In this document: positions 49,171 to 61,437 of the stretch, piece after piece
How positions within the stretch are numbered: position 1 is the first letter of the stretch
Layout: each line of letters starts with the position of its first letter
NCBI GenBank assembly: GCA_003439945.1
Contig: QVRM01005270.1
Coordinates: 413,001 to 477,000, forward strand
Reading direction: 5' to 3'
Origin: Dermanyssus gallinae
Lineage: Eukaryota; Arthropoda; Arachnida; Mesostigmata; Dermanyssidae
DNA length: 64,000 bases
Notes under the pieces: generated by a model
The model's database searches: none
What the model saw: only the letters and a program-made list of their open reading frames with translations
What the model was told of the DNA's origin: nothing
Position numbers and translations under genes: made by a program

Positions 49171-50041
49171 ACAGAAATCGTCCTACTTCTCACATTACGC
49201 AAGCGGTATACGTTTATGCAGGTAGATTAACAATTCACCCACTGGTCTACCATAGGTTTCCACAAGTAGAACTGTCAGATAGTGAAACCCTTTCACATAT
49301 TATTCTTATGTCGTTTCTTCCGCTGATAATTATCCGTGAGAAGTGCCGAATGTCCACCGACGTTAGTATGTCAACTGGTCTCGTGCACCTCTAAGTCCCT
49401 CAGAGTTCCAGTGAAGCAACCGCAGGGAATTTTTTCGGCAGTCTTCGCCTCAGAGTCGGCAGTCTTCGATCTCTAATTCTGCTCAGTCACCTGCGCAATA
49501 TAAGACACTATAAAGCTTTTCATTTATAATAATTTTCCTACAGGGAGCAGCAAAAATAAATAATACAAAAAAGTTATACTTATCAGACCTATGGCGACAC
49601 TACCTCCAACACTAATTAAGCTTGGAACGGTTGTCTAACGTCCCAACGTTGTCATGAACCGCATAGCGCACGTTATTTCTATGATGTGCTCCCACATGCG
49701 TATGTATATGTATAAAGTAAAGCTTACTTCTTGTAGTTACCCAGCATAGAGTGAACTAGTAGTGTGGCGGTGGGGCAGTACGACGCATGAGACTGGGGGT
49801 TTTCTAGTGCAAGGCACGTGTGATAGCGAATCCTGGCTGGGTAGACGGCGTTGGGTCGCGCCTTCTCCGCGTTACCTGGTCGCCTTCATCGGCAGATTCT
49901 GCTCGATGTTGTTCGATGTAAACAATTTCAGCCCAGGCCTTTGGGAACGTTTTGGTTATAGGCGAATCTCGTGCCGCCCGTAAAAAGTAAGGCTTGAGAC
50001 GTCGTCACTTCTGGTGACTGTGTAGTTAAACGTATATACGA

Positions 50042-50209
50042 GAAAAACGCTCACATGCATACTAAATACAGAATGAAGGCACGTCCTTCTACACATTTAT
50101 GTATTACAACGAATATATAAATATATATATATATATACATATTGTAGTACATATGCGTGTAAGAGAACGTACCTGCATTCTGTATTTACTATCCATATGA
50201 GCGTTTTTT

Positions 50210-50210
<1 letters not shown>
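50042..50210. mobile_element. Short inverted-repeat (MITE-like) element
   Basis: GAAAAACGCTCACATGCAT begins a left arm of about 68 bases (50042-50109). A right arm (50142-50210) ends ATATGAGCGTTTTTTC, and the two are imperfect reverse complements sharing TACAGAATG / CATTCTGTA. Between them is an AT-rich loop of about 32 bases. Both flanks are TA-rich. No ORF is present. Confidence 0.8.
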
Positions 50211-50253
<43 letters not shown>

Positions 50254-50283
50254 TGCTTGTTTCTTGTTCTTTCTGCTTTCTAG

Positions 50284-50418
50284 AGGTTCTCGAGACACAT
50301 GGCGGCGTGTGTCTCGTGAATGGGCTTCCCGAATGCAACCAGCCCAGCCGCAGCCGAATGCTGCCGACGGAACACCGATAGAGAGAACACCGTAATGGCC
50401 ACGAAAGAGATGTACGAG
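50284..50418 (+). other. Putative 5' exon with start codon
   Basis: A 135-base segment lies between a pyrimidine-rich acceptor (TTCTTTCTGCTTTCTAG, AG at 50282-50283) and a perfect donor GAG/GTAAGT (50416-50424). No frame is open across the whole segment. An ATG at 50395 opens MATKEMYE up to the donor, so it would be a mostly non-coding exon that contains the start codon. It is GC-rich relative to the AT tracts around it. No downstream exon was identified; the overlapping minus-strand frame (50478-50104) remains an alternative reading. Confidence 0.35.
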
Positions 50419-51013
50419 GTAAGTCGCAACGGCCTTCAAGTCTTGCACTCTCAACGTCGCCAGCTTCGGCGACAACACAACTCTACTGAATAGGCCGCTA
50501 TTTCTCAGCGAAGCTGCACGTGCCTATTTGCCTACCCGATGAACGGAGATACATACCGGTTGCTCTCATCCATAGAAACTATGCACCGAGTGATCTTAAG
50601 TTAATACCTAGAAGCAAAGAAGTTCAAGGTGTGCTTTCTAACTGTGTCTGCCTCCTAAACACCTTTGACGAATTCCGGTCTCCAGATTCGAGATGTGCTC
50701 TGCGAAGGAACCCTAGAGCGTGGGCATAAGAGGGCATTTTGGAGTGTTGGTGGAAAATGCGGGTAAACAAATGTGTTCCATGTAGATCAACCTAGATCTA
50801 GAACATGCGGATCAGCATCAGTGCGACTTTACAATTATAGACGCTAAGCATGCCTTACCTAGAACAAATTACTACCTTTCGCGCAACATGGCTTCCTCGT
50901 TAATCATTCTCGCTTCTATTTCTTAGAAACCACCCCATGCTTTTCGATCCTAGCAAAATGTCCAGCCTATCTGAAACAAATATCGGGGTATCCTGTTTGG
51001 CGCAAATGTGTAA

Positions 51014-51043
51014 TAATATATATTATATACTATATATATATAT

Positions 51044-51094
<51 letters not shown>

Positions 51095-51106
51095 TATATA
51101 TATATC

Positions 51107-51165
<59 letters not shown>

Positions 51166-51182
51166 TATATATATATATATGT
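51014..51182. repeat. Long (AT)n/(GATA)-like tract
   Basis: About 170 bases of AT with regular GATATATAT interruptions. Confidence 0.95.
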
Positions 51183-51704
51183 TTATATAAACGCATAATA
51201 TTAGCCTTATCGCAGACGAACGTCTCCTATCCGAGCAGATGAGGACGTCCCTCCCTGCTTTCACCACACGACAATATGCATTCGATGTAGATTTGCGGTG
51301 TTACAGCCCTTCTTGCACAATTTCAAACTTCCTCCGCACCGTCCGTTTCTTGTTGGCTGGCTGGGTGACAGCCAGCTGCATGGATTCAGCACTCCCAATA
51401 GACTGATCACTCCTCTCCACTAGTTGGGTGACAAAGCCCCCCTCCGCCCCCCCCCCCCCCATACGTCGGCGTGCGAGACCGAAAACTGGATCCGCGCACC
51501 GTGCGCTGTCGAGCGAGCAAGGATTCCACACGTCTCCTTCGTCGAGCACCTCGCGCACGTTTTAAGCGCGTAGTAAGAGCGCGATTTGTCATTTTTTTCT
51601 GTTCGTTTTTCATAAGAGGCTCTCTCTATATGCCCCCGTTCGTTGGGTCGCGTCGTATACGCCGGGCCGAAGCGACTCGTTAGTGTGGGACAACTCTCTC
51701 TCTC

Positions 51705-51708
51705 CGTA

Positions 51709-51773
<65 letters not shown>
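51705..51773. repeat. (TA)n/(TACA) tract
   Basis: TA tract with CATATA and TGTATA interruptions, next to a CT run at 51693-51704. Confidence 0.93.
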
Positions 51774-51774
<1 letters not shown>

Positions 51775-52794
51775 CGATGTAGCTTGCAATTCAGGAAGCA
51801 TCAACACGTGTGAACCTCTCTTCAGGCCCGTATAAGGTTTGTCAATTTCCCCGTACATACACAACCTGAAAAGTTTGAAGGCGTACCTGATGCTACTGCT
51901 GCTGCTGCTGCTGGTGGTGTTGCTTGTGCTATCGGTGTTTCTTCCACCATCATTGGTGCCGTAAGAAGCAAGCCAAAGCAGTCTCCTATATGACTACTGC
52001 TCTACGAGTTCGTCTACTAGAAGCACTAACGTGAACATGCTTTCGTCAATGTGAAGCGAAAAAGTCCGTTTAGACTAACCCTTCCGTTTAGCATGGCCCT
52101 TCCGTTGTCCGTTCCCCCCTAAAAACAGCCATCCGGTTGTGCGCGGCTTACAGCGGCGGCGGCGACAAATTCATCTCGTAGTGCGCTCTCGTTCCCTCCC
52201 CGACACTAGACATACCTTCCTAGCCCGGTGTCTCGACCGACCAATATCTTCGTCTTCTTCTCAGCGTCGTTTCGTCCCACTTCGCCTCGGCAGCTCTTGA
52301 AGCTACGAACTTATTACGGTCGCTGCCATTCTCGGCGAGATATCAGCGGGGTGAAGACGATGGGGCCGGGGGGGGGGGGGGGCAGTGAGGGTGCAAGGCT
52401 AAAAAGTTGCATCCTGCCTGCGGCGGACGTGCGAATGGAAGTACGAACTGCCGCGCGAAGAGAAGAAGCGCGTTTCGTTGGCAAAGATAGCGAAACTAAA
52501 CCTCCACACCGAGGCACATCGCGCTCGTTTGGACGGACGATGAACTTCGTCTAGCTTACCACGTTCAAGCCTTTGCCAATGTCTGGTCCTTTAACCCTAT
52601 AACGGAAGCCAACTCGGCAGACAGGCGAGCTCTACTACCTCGGGCATCAACAACGCCTCGAGAAGACGGGCTTCCATCCATGAGTGGCTGCACTTTGCAT
52701 AACGTAGATAGATCATTTTCGCTGGCGGCAGAAGAGGTACGCTGAGACGCCTACGTTGTTTGCATCTGTTGTATAAATATATTCATGAATCTAC

Positions 52795-52796
<2 letters not shown>

Positions 52797-52840
<44 letters not shown>

Positions 52841-52845
52841 TATAC
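52797..52845. repeat. (TA)n microsatellite
   Basis: TA tract of about 24 units with one CATA interruption. Confidence 0.95.
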
Positions 52846-53339
52846 GCTTGATGTATGCTTCTATTAGAGATATCTGTAATTCGAATTTACACTTATTGTT
52901 CTTGCAATTATTTCTATATATATATATAGACTTTTGAAAAAAATCGACTATTGAAACTAATTTATTTTCATGACCTTTCTCTGTACACTAAGCATAAAGC
53001 TTCCATCCACTACTGACTGCCGGGGATTCTATACTCTGAGTCCCGGCTGTCGGCTCGAACGCCGACACTCAAACGCTGGGAAGTGTGCCGGCGAGTGGGT
53101 GGAGGATAGAGGGAGATGATATGGGGCTATTTAAGGTTGTTACCTTGCGAATGATAAACGGTAATTTCCGGTCAGCGCTGTAAGCCATTACGGGTTATCA
53201 AAGTGCGGACGGCACGAACTCAATGACGTCGATTTGGCTTGTCGAAACGGATGGTACATGAGGTCGTTGATACGATTGGACACTGCGGCAGAGGAAAGCA
53301 GCCGGAAGTTTATTACGTTTTTTTAACTCCCTAATGTTT

Positions 53340-53506
53340 GCTTAAATTCGTTAGTGGTTTAGCAGGATCGACCTAATCCACTTCGGGGACGCTTCGTCTT
53401 ACCCTTGAAACGTGTTGAGAACATCGTTGAGTACTGTGGGCCTGCCCCGGGCCGTGGGAAATCTGACTGAAAGTCAGGACTGTCAATATTATTATTATTA
53501 TTATTA
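53340..53506 (+). other. Possible LINE 3' UTR with (ATT)n tail
   Basis: GC-moderate sequence with GAAATCTGACTGAAAGTCAG runs into GTCAATATT and then (ATT)n at 53486-53506. It looks like the 3' end of a LINE with a simple-repeat tail. No coding remnant was recognised upstream. Confidence 0.3.
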
Positions 53507-53724
53507 GACAAACAGTTCTGTATTTGAGAAGGAAATCCTACCTAAAGGAAACAGCATTCGGCAAATAACAGCGTAGCTCCCATGCAAATTGTTAGTATAA
53601 ATATTGTCATGCTAGGCATAATCAATTAAGTCCTAACCGTCCGAAGACCACTGATATAGGCAAACATTGCACATTTTGCCATAAAAATGTCAGATCTTTT
53701 AGTTTCATAAAAATAAGAAATATG

Positions 53725-53725
<1 letters not shown>

Positions 53726-53781
<56 letters not shown>
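53726..53781. repeat. (TA)n-(GA)n compound microsatellite
   Basis: A TA run passes directly into a GA run. Confidence 0.95.
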
Positions 53782-53938
53782 CGAGGAGAAATTGGGGGTT
53801 AATTGTGTCGCTTGGTGCAAATACTTTATCCAATAAATATTGATCTTAACTGTTTCGCACGTGCACAGAAGTATTCCTAACGAACGTATTTATTCAATGT
53901 AATCTTTGCTTGAATAGTCTATTGCTTGAATTTTCGTT

Positions 53939-54497
53939 TTAATCCAATACATTAACCTCTTGCAGGCGTCTTGCAAATCCGTCTACGGTAACTAGCTTCT
54001 CGTCTAAGAAAAGTCGGCCTGTTGCTTTGTGCTCGAGGGAACCCAGTAGCACACGAGATGGAGCAATCCTGTTTACTTTATCGACCTCAGAGAAATTGTG
54101 TCTGACTTGTGTTGATATGCAACTGCTGTATGGTATGTCCTCGTGAACAACTTGACCAATGGCTGGCAATGTCACATCAAACCTGGAGCTCAAAGCACTC
54201 ATCAAAGTGTGAGGATTGTCAAAAATGCACTTTTGCTGCTGTGCCTCATTTAGTTCTGGACTCGTCACACAGCACACTCTATGACAAACCTCTATTCCGC
54301 TCTGCTGTGTGGAAACCCGATTCCTCTGCGTCCTCTGAAGACACGAGCTTAGCCTCAATTTTGTGGCAAAACTGTCGTTTTCGAAAAACGAGAAATAACT
54401 TTATAATCTCATTAGGGATTCGTCCGGCGCCGAGAGCGAGAATAATAGCTGTCGTTTGCTGAAATGATGTCTTAGACGTAGTTGCTTGGTGAGCCAT
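53939..54497 (-). pseudogene. Unassigned frame-shifted ORF pair
   Basis: On the minus strand an ATG frame (54497-54279) reads MAHQATTSKTSFQQTTAIIL, IKLFLVFRKRQFCHKIEAKL and VSSEDAEESGF. An overlapping frame shifted by one (54358-53939) continues with protein-like sequence, including IGQVVHEDIPYSS, RIAPSRVLLGSLEHKATGRL and LVTVDGFARRLQE. A single indel near 54300 would join them into about 180 codons, as expected of a decayed single-exon gene or transposon ORF. I recognise no family, and no terminal repeats or poly(A) were seen. Confidence 0.3.
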
Positions 54498-55164
54498 GGC
54501 TGGTGTTTGTTTACACTCTACTTAAAAGATGCTCTCGTTGAATACCAGACACGGCGCATGAACTTTCAGGCAGTCCGCCAAGTTTGACCGTCGGTTTAGC
54601 CGCTAATATATAAATATATATATATATATATATGGCTGCTACATCTACTAAGCTGACATTACTCATCTTGTTTTATATGAAACTATACTTGGCAGCATTG
54701 CGTGTAGAAGTTCAAGTCGTTTTCCAAACCCAATCCTGCTGCATCAGAATGTTCAGATGCTCAGAGTGCAGCCGAGACACGAATATGCAAACATCGTCTA
54801 CTCTTATTTGTCAGGCCTGATTTATATGTTTATCTAGAAAGGGAAATAATTAAACATCGCTAAGCAAATTTTCACGAAGACAAGAATAACTCCTTCCCTT
54901 CGCCAGCCCTCCAAAAACGCGTTAAAATGCATACAAAAAAGGCAGACACCTTTCCAGTGACGCATGTTAACGTGCTGTGACTGGACCAACTTTTGGATTT
55001 TGCCAGTTTGGTGGTTTCCACTAATTGAGCGAATAGCAGAGAGAGAGAGAGAGAGATCACAATAAACCACTCTGATGCGGCTAATCGCGATATAAAAGTA
55101 TACCGTCAAACCACTCAAACTAGTTGCTCAATTACTTCAGTGTATCTCGAGACTACCCTAATGC

Positions 55165-55280
55165 TTAAGCCTGTCGTTCGCAAGACACATTAACGACGTA
55201 CTGGGAAAGTTACACGACATCAGCGTGAAAAGAGCAATGAGCCCAATTTACGCCCAAGATGTAGTTCCAATTATTATGTG
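55165..55280 (+). pseudogene. LINE RT active-site fragment
   Basis: One frame reads SFARHINDVLGKLHDISVKR and then PIYAQDVVPIIM before TGA. This matches the LLF-x-x-x-INDL ... YADDVVL segment that surrounds the RT active site. The box reads YAQD (55249-55260), so the first Asp is lost. Only about 35 codons are recognisable, and neither flank gives further RT motifs. Confidence 0.5.
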
Positions 55281-55807
55281 AAACAAATAGGAGGCCGTGA
55301 CGACGTGTGACGAGCTCGTAACGTGTTTTGCTCATAGGGGCTCATTCCGTACTGACCAGAGACTGAGTAAAGGCACAGTGACAACCACCAATAAGACAGC
55401 GAGACAGCGAACGACCCACCCATCGATCGGGGTGCATCCGAGCTGGCTGGTGCCGACAGCGGCCGTGACAGCTGCATGTGACACTGTCGCCCATACTTGT
55501 CTGTCGAGATAACGAGAATATGACTCGGCGTGAAAGCACCCACCCTTGCCTGGCCAATTGCGTGCGTACGAACGAACGCTTCTGGCTCGTGCGAGTCTGT
55601 TGATGAAAGTCTCATGAGAAAAGCGGCCGAATCGTCGTGGACCGTGGCTGGATGGCTGTATTTGTATGCATGCATGCATACATACATGTATGCCTATCGG
55701 TATGTATGGACGGTATGAGGTTATCCTAACTTCCGTGCTCTCGGGAATCACCCATCCCGGCGGCAGGACGTCACCGAATCTAACGGAGCGAGTAATCTCA
55801 GCGGGTA

Positions 55808-55810
<3 letters not shown>

Positions 55811-55840
<30 letters not shown>

Positions 55841-55884
55841 CTATATTTAAAATCGACATCGATTGACATATACCAAGCTACTTA

Positions 55885-55923
<39 letters not shown>
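55811..55923. repeat. Two (AT)n tracts
   Basis: AT tracts at about 55811-55846 and 55890-55923 separated by about 45 unique bases. Confidence 0.93.
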
Positions 55924-55925
<2 letters not shown>

Positions 55926-56095
55926 AGACCAAGCGAGGCTTATAAACATATCAACATAGAAGCAGATGTGCATACGTCATAGATCAATATATACTAACAT
56001 GAACTCATTCTACTAATCTTGAAAAGGTCATTTCAAAATTGGTATGTGTCATGCCAAAAGAGACGTCAACACATAGTGAGAGAGTCATCTTCCAT

Positions 56096-56126
<31 letters not shown>

Positions 56127-56561
56127 GACAAGTAGTTTGTTTTAAGCCCTTAGTCATAATTGGTACGTGGTGGCCAGAAGCGAAAAATGGCGTGTTAAAC
56201 GCTTTCCGAGTGACGAATCGACCACGATGCGGAATACCTGCATTGTAGACCAACACTGCCAGTGCAGACGTGCAGTTGCCGTACGTAATTTGTGAGTGTC
56301 TAAATACAGAGGAAGGAGGCAAGAGATAGGGAGAGACAAGCCCAGCATGCAAAAAAACGTGCATCTAGCCAACGGTTGAGATGATGTGATGCAGCCATAT
56401 AGGTGGCCCTTTTGGCTATGCCTTGACTGCTCCCGTCCTCCAGACCTCCACGCACCTTGAAGGCGTGGTCAACGCTGCTGCGCCGAAGATTCTCGCATAG
56501 AGATAGAGGCTCGTCGATTTCAGCCGCGCAACTCATCTCTCTCTCTCTCTCCCTCTCGCAG

Positions 56562-56654
56562 GTGGGCGCACTACGTCAGAACAAAAATCGCCCAACGCAC
56601 AGAACAATCGAGACATGGGCGGAGATCCAGCCGGGCATTAGAATGCATTTTCTG
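56562..56654 (+). other. Candidate exon start after strong acceptor
   Basis: A (CT)n-rich polypyrimidine tract ends CCCTCTCGCAG (AG at 56560-56561), an ideal 3' splice site. The following frame VGALRQNKNRPTHRTIETWA stays open to a TGA at 56652-56654. It might be a terminal exon of about 30 codons, but the (CT)n tract could also be just a microsatellite. Confidence 0.2.
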
Positions 56655-56933
56655 TGACTTCGGACAGAAAGGCGACGTCAAACAAACGCTAGAAATATAC
56701 ACGACATAATGCTTGTAGTCGGTATTACGCCAACGACATAAACATTGACTCTAACATTACCTCTTGTCTAGTTTGTACGTAAATGCTTTTTTCTTCTCAC
56801 CTTGTACCACTGCTAGGGTATGCGGTGTGGCAAAACGATGTTCTGTAGCCCTGTATCCGGCGATAGAATTCCGGCGCCAGAAAGAACCCGTATATAGAAT
56901 AAAGCTTCTCTATCCGCACAGCAAAGTGGATTT

Positions 56934-56963
56934 GTTATTGTTATTATTATTGTTGTTGTTGTT

Positions 56964-57025
<62 letters not shown>

Positions 57026-57049
57026 AGTTGTAGTTGTTGTTGTTATTAA

Positions 57050-57095
<46 letters not shown>
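56934..57095. repeat. (TTG)n then (TTA)n microsatellites
   Basis: TTG units to about 57040, then TTA units to 57095. They bound the zinc-finger/nuclease fragment on its 3' side. Confidence 0.96.
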
Positions 57096-57169
57096 TATTA
57101 ACATTGTTTAAATGTTACAATTGTGAGGTGTGAACGTGTACTCCTTGTCTTCTCCTAGCTCCTAAATAT

Positions 57170-57927
57170 CATTCCATAGAACCGACAATACAGCCGGCGT
57201 TTCCTCGGCACACTGCAAGCGACAGCAGTTGCCGTAGAAACTCGCCTTCGCGCCGATTCCCTGTGAGATCTGTAATCCGCAGGCCCAGCTCACTGATGAA
57301 CCTCTTGGTGCCCTTGCTTACCGGACCCATTGTTTCCATAGATATTGGCATTACGATGTAACTTGTCTTCAGTTCTTGGTACTTGCGTTTTTTCCCATTA
57401 TCTGCGCGCTCGGCAACCCATCCCGCCTCTAGTGAACTGTGGCGTATCTACGAGGGAGCCACCGTACAGGACGCTGTAGCATCCAATACCAAGCATCTGC
57501 CGTTAGCCCATAGCGGGATTGTTACACCGTCAGGTATTTTGCCGTCATGAAGTCCTAATCTGGGCTCGAGCGTGCTTGGTATACCAGCTCTGCGTAAGGC
57601 TCTTTTCATAATTGCATTGATTTCAGCGTGTCTTGAAACTCTACCATGGCTTTTGATGCAGCTAAGAGGGTGAAGTCCATCCTCAGTTACTGTGGTACCA
57701 CATGCGCGGCAACTGTAGGAGTTGCAAACCGGGGCACCTATTCGAAGAGCTGTTATCATGCGGAATGAGGTGTTGTCCAGCATGGTACCCAGCTGCGGGG
57801 AAGGGAGACACTTTAGAAAGCCTCCACTAAATGTGTCCCGTGCTGCCAGAAAGACAGCTTTTTCCACTGGAAATTGGAAGCTGTCTAACAGCCCTCTAGC
57901 TGCAGCGCTGCATCGGTAGAAGTTCAA
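57170..57927 (-). pseudogene. CCHC finger plus nuclease-like fragment
   Basis: A minus-strand frame of about 252 codons with one stop (TAG at 57450-57448). Order: TMLDNTSFRMITALRIGAPV, a finger CRACGTTVTEDGLHPLSC (CX2CX9HX3C), RVSRHAEINAIMKRALRRAG, then IPDGVTIPLW and RCLVLDATASCTVAPS. Past the stop come KYQELKTSYIVMPISMETMG and RREGEFLRQLLSLAVCRGNA. The PD ... D pattern after a CCHC finger resembles the restriction-like endonuclease module of R2-type elements. The family is, to my knowledge, frequent in invertebrate mobile-element proteins. The N-terminal RT part is absent: the frame begins about 40 bases from a (TTA)n tract. A second fragment of the family lies at 30.3-30.6 kb. Confidence 0.7.
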
Positions 57928-57976
57928 TGTATGCTGTGTGGGACGTTCTTGCCAGGGGCCTGGTCCAATTGTTTGT

Positions 57977-57977
57977 C

Positions 57978-58064
<87 letters not shown>

Positions 58065-58085
58065 TATTATTATTATTATTATATT
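57977..58085. repeat. (TTA)n microsatellite
   Basis: About 35 TTA units with two phase breaks near 58061 and 58082. Confidence 0.97.
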
Positions 58086-58609
58086 CTTATTATCATCATT
58101 CTCAACGAGGCAAACAAAAATGAACGAAGAACGAGTATCTACACGCACTAGTGTGCAAAAGTAGGCAAATACAAACATGAATTAGTCTGCCGGTAGATTT
58201 CCTCGTTCTCCTCCGAAAAATAACTTTAAATCCCTGCAGGTACGCGTCGGCTTTAAGACGTCACCTGATACAAAGTGAACCCACCCCCGACACGGCGACC
58301 TTCGTGTAGGATAGAGCCATTCACTGCGCTCTACGCATTCCTTAGCTTTCCTCGGGATGAAAGGCGGACCTCTCCTAGCCAGATTCTCATGTCTATAGCG
58401 AACATCGGCCATTGTCCGACCGCCATAGATCGCTATAGTCAACAGAAAACACTTAAGGCTGGAAGCTGCGCACAGGTAAATTGGAATGTGGGTAATAATG
58501 AAAAGCTTCAACTTATCACGCCATTTTTTTCGCTACTATATTGTCTTTATTTTTTGCATACTAATTTCATGTTTCATATGCACAATAAAAAGTACAATAT
58601 AAAAACTGC

Positions 58610-60263
58610 AATATGATCTATGATGATCGGCTAACTGAGCCAGTGATGTACAACTTAAGCAATGTTTAGCGTGATAAATTTCTAATAATTGCATGCTTTC
58701 GACCTTTACCAAATTAGTCCTATACTGTATGATGCTGTTAGGGCTACGTTCATAGTAGACAGAGCGATAGCAGTACACAACAAAAGAGACTGTCGTTTCT
58801 CGCTTGTACCCATCGAAGCTTTAGCTTTTTTTGCTCTTTCCTCGACATGATGCAGGTTGTTGATAGCGCTATGCCTAAGTATGTATATTCGCTTACAAAG
58901 TTTATCGGGATATCGCTGAGACGCAGCTCATCTGTAGCCGCCAAAGGACCACCTTTCCGGGCTTTCAACAAACAACGATCCATGGCTTTAGGTTTTCTCT
59001 CATTAATAGCGAGTCCCCCACATCAAAAACACATTCACCGAGCGTCACTAATGCTTTCTGAAGGTGAACTTTCTGCGGTTAGATGAACCCGAAACATCTG
59101 CGTACACTATTACTTAAACTATCGAATGTCGATATTTGATTAGCCCAGGCAAATCGCCCACAAGAACCGAGAACGACAACAAACTTTAATTGTCACCTCA
59201 GGCAAATCATGTCGTCTGCGTCAAGCCATCATGCCATCTGCTACACTGTCCTCGATTGTGAGGCGGTTCTCTTGTCAAATGCGCATTGGAAGTTGTGTTA
59301 TCACGTCGGGCATACCTTTCCTACTAGTTTGTTTATCAACGACGAAACCACGTGATCAGGAATCCAAAGCAGCCTTAATATTCACAAATAAAGCACAGAG
59401 ATACTGTCCTGGCTTTGACAATACTTTCTCGGTGCCGGCCATTGAGAGAATACATACCGTCAGCGTTAAGCGCTCATTAGATAGCGAAATGTTAATTCCA
59501 AAAATGTCATAAGATGTCATAAGACGGGAGGCTGAACATTGTGTTTACAAAAGAAACTTCTCTGTATTATCCCTAGCGTGGCGACGCTAGATTAGCTGTG
59601 GGTTCTTTTCCATTGGTGATGATTTGTAGCAGGCAGTCAAGCCCGTTTCCTGGGGTTAAGCTATTTTGCATGAAAGAATTGAAGAGTATTATCCAGCGTG
59701 CTGCGGTTACATTGGCTTCCCGAATATGCTAATACGAAAGCTATCCAGTCCGGACACCTTGTTGCATGGCAGTTTCTCGATTGATTCGACGGCTTCGATT
59801 ACTAATTTCTTCGCTATCTGCTCCAATTTCATCGCCAGTCGCTTTCTGACCAAATACAAGCGTAAGCTTGTTTGTAGTGTCGGTTCGTATCAGTTGAACA
59901 CAAGATTGAGACGCACAAGTGTCAAATTAGCTTATCTAAAAGCGCGCGGCAGGTTGCCCACGCTATATACCCTGCTTGCGTTATGCAGATACACAAAATT
60001 GGATGTGATGTGTTCTGCCAAGCAATTCTTGTCTTCTTGATTTCGAAGTAGATTCTTGCCATTTTACGTCTTTTTCCATATGTTGTATTTGCTGCCATGT
60101 TCTTAATTCTGATTGCCATCATCTGATGCTCCTCAGCTGCAGCCTTTTTTAAGAGATGCTTCTCGTTAATTATTGCAGATTTGCCGTTGAAGATTTGCAA
60201 CAATACAATAGCTATTCCACCACGACCCATTAGTTTAGCTACCGCATATTTTGTTCCAAGCAA
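58610..60263 (-). pseudogene. Family F LINE: linker to thumb
   Basis: Minus-strand relic. A basic pre-RT stretch (60263-59922, with KNMAANTTYGKRRKMARIYF) is followed by AKKLVIEAVESIEKLPCNKV and SGLDS (about 59815-59743), the classical I-x-x-A-I ... K-A-x-G-x-D-G-I linker block. The catalytic box reads WLDADDMICLR (about 59226-59197), with both Asp residues kept and Tyr replaced. The thumb entry FVSEYTYLGIALSTT (about 58895-58850) and MNVALTASYSIGLIW (about 58765-58720) match the copies at 8.2 and 30.9 kb. Stops and frameshifts separate the blocks. The assignment of 60263-59922 to the same element is tentative. Confidence 0.65.
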
Positions 60264-60395
60264 ACGGTGGCTTTTGTAGTCATTTAAAATAAAACGCTTT
60301 ATCTAGTAATATATTATAAATAATATACAGGAGTAAAAGCGCAGCATCAAGTATTATGCCGGGTGGCTAAATACAAAGAAATATCGTTTCTCGGA

Positions 60396-60735
60396 TTATG
60401 ATGATCTCGGAGGCCGTTGTAGATTAGCAAGAGGTAATGTGTAGACAAGTTTACTTATCTGGGAATCGCTCTTACGATGACGATGTTTTGCTTTTGGGCT
60501 CAAAGCACGGAAGAGACTGAGAAAAACGACGAGAACTGCAGTGGCAACACGAAACCCACAGACAGTATCTTTAGATGGGACGGTAGCATTGCTCAGAGTC
60601 AAAGATACAACTAATATGGACAAAATTAGAAATTGGACAGCTGGGTGTACTTTTAGTAGTAGAGGGCCCCAATGCTCGAAAATACTTGCGAAAACTGAAT
60701 TGGTAGAGCCTTGGAGAGGGATCTCCTTTTGACAG
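60396..60735 (+). pseudogene. Family F thumb fragment
   Basis: CVDKFTYLGIALTMTMFCF (about 60440-60496) matches the thumb-entry motif EYTYLGIALSTT of the relic at 58.9 kb on the other strand. A later stretch, LDGTVALLRVKDTTNMDKIR, aligns loosely with FDLKVASVAAYGIQVIWEHL and DKLDK of the 30.9-kb copy. It is 5'-truncated and lies head to head with the minus-strand copy. The 170-codon minus frame over the same bases is treated as a shadow. Confidence 0.45.
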
Positions 60736-61401
60736 AGGAACTCCCTTTTGACAGAGGACCTTCGGGCGCCATGGGCTTTAGGCAGGACAGAGGCATTTGA
60801 AACATGTATAGTATAAATAGACAGTGGGGAAGGAAGGTACACTGTGCCGGCTATTTTAGCTGCGCTTGTTTGTGAGATGTAAGCCCGCGCTGATCCGTCG
60901 GATACCAAATGAAATCCATGTTATTCGAAGGACCCTCTAACTTAGAGGCGGGGCGAGTTGCGTGGAACTAACTGACGAAGCAGAAGAGGATAATCATACA
61001 GCCGAAATGCAAACCAGAATCTATCTATCTATAGCCAGACTGCACTAAGTCCGTTTGATCCATGTGGCAGTGTGTGTGTGTGTGTTGCCGTAATTGTACT
61101 GATCGAATCCGATGGTCATAATTCTGCTATATGTCGCGTAATGAGAAAACAGCAATAACACATCCTGGCCCTAGGTGATATCGTCGTTTTGATACTACCT
61201 TGAATGCATCGCAGATTCGATACTCTCTTATGATTGGCGCAGATGATCTCATAAGTTGAAAAGAAGACTACGGTATATTGCAGGGCCTCTGATAACATCC
61301 ATCTTGGCTCGCGTGTGTTTAAGCAAGCGCGGTTGTTGGTATACTAGTTTATGACCCGTCAAGCCGTTAGCGAATATTAAGCCCGATGATAAAGAGGAAG
61401 C

Positions 61402-61404
<3 letters not shown>

Positions 61405-61434
<30 letters not shown>
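61405..61434. repeat. (AT)n microsatellite
   Basis: Short AT tract. Confidence 0.93.

Positions 61435-61437
<3 letters not shown>

Noticed and set aside
60396..60908. 170-codon minus-strand frame
   Set aside because: Overlaps the better-supported plus-strand thumb motif KFTYLGIAL, has no recognisable family and is probably a shadow.
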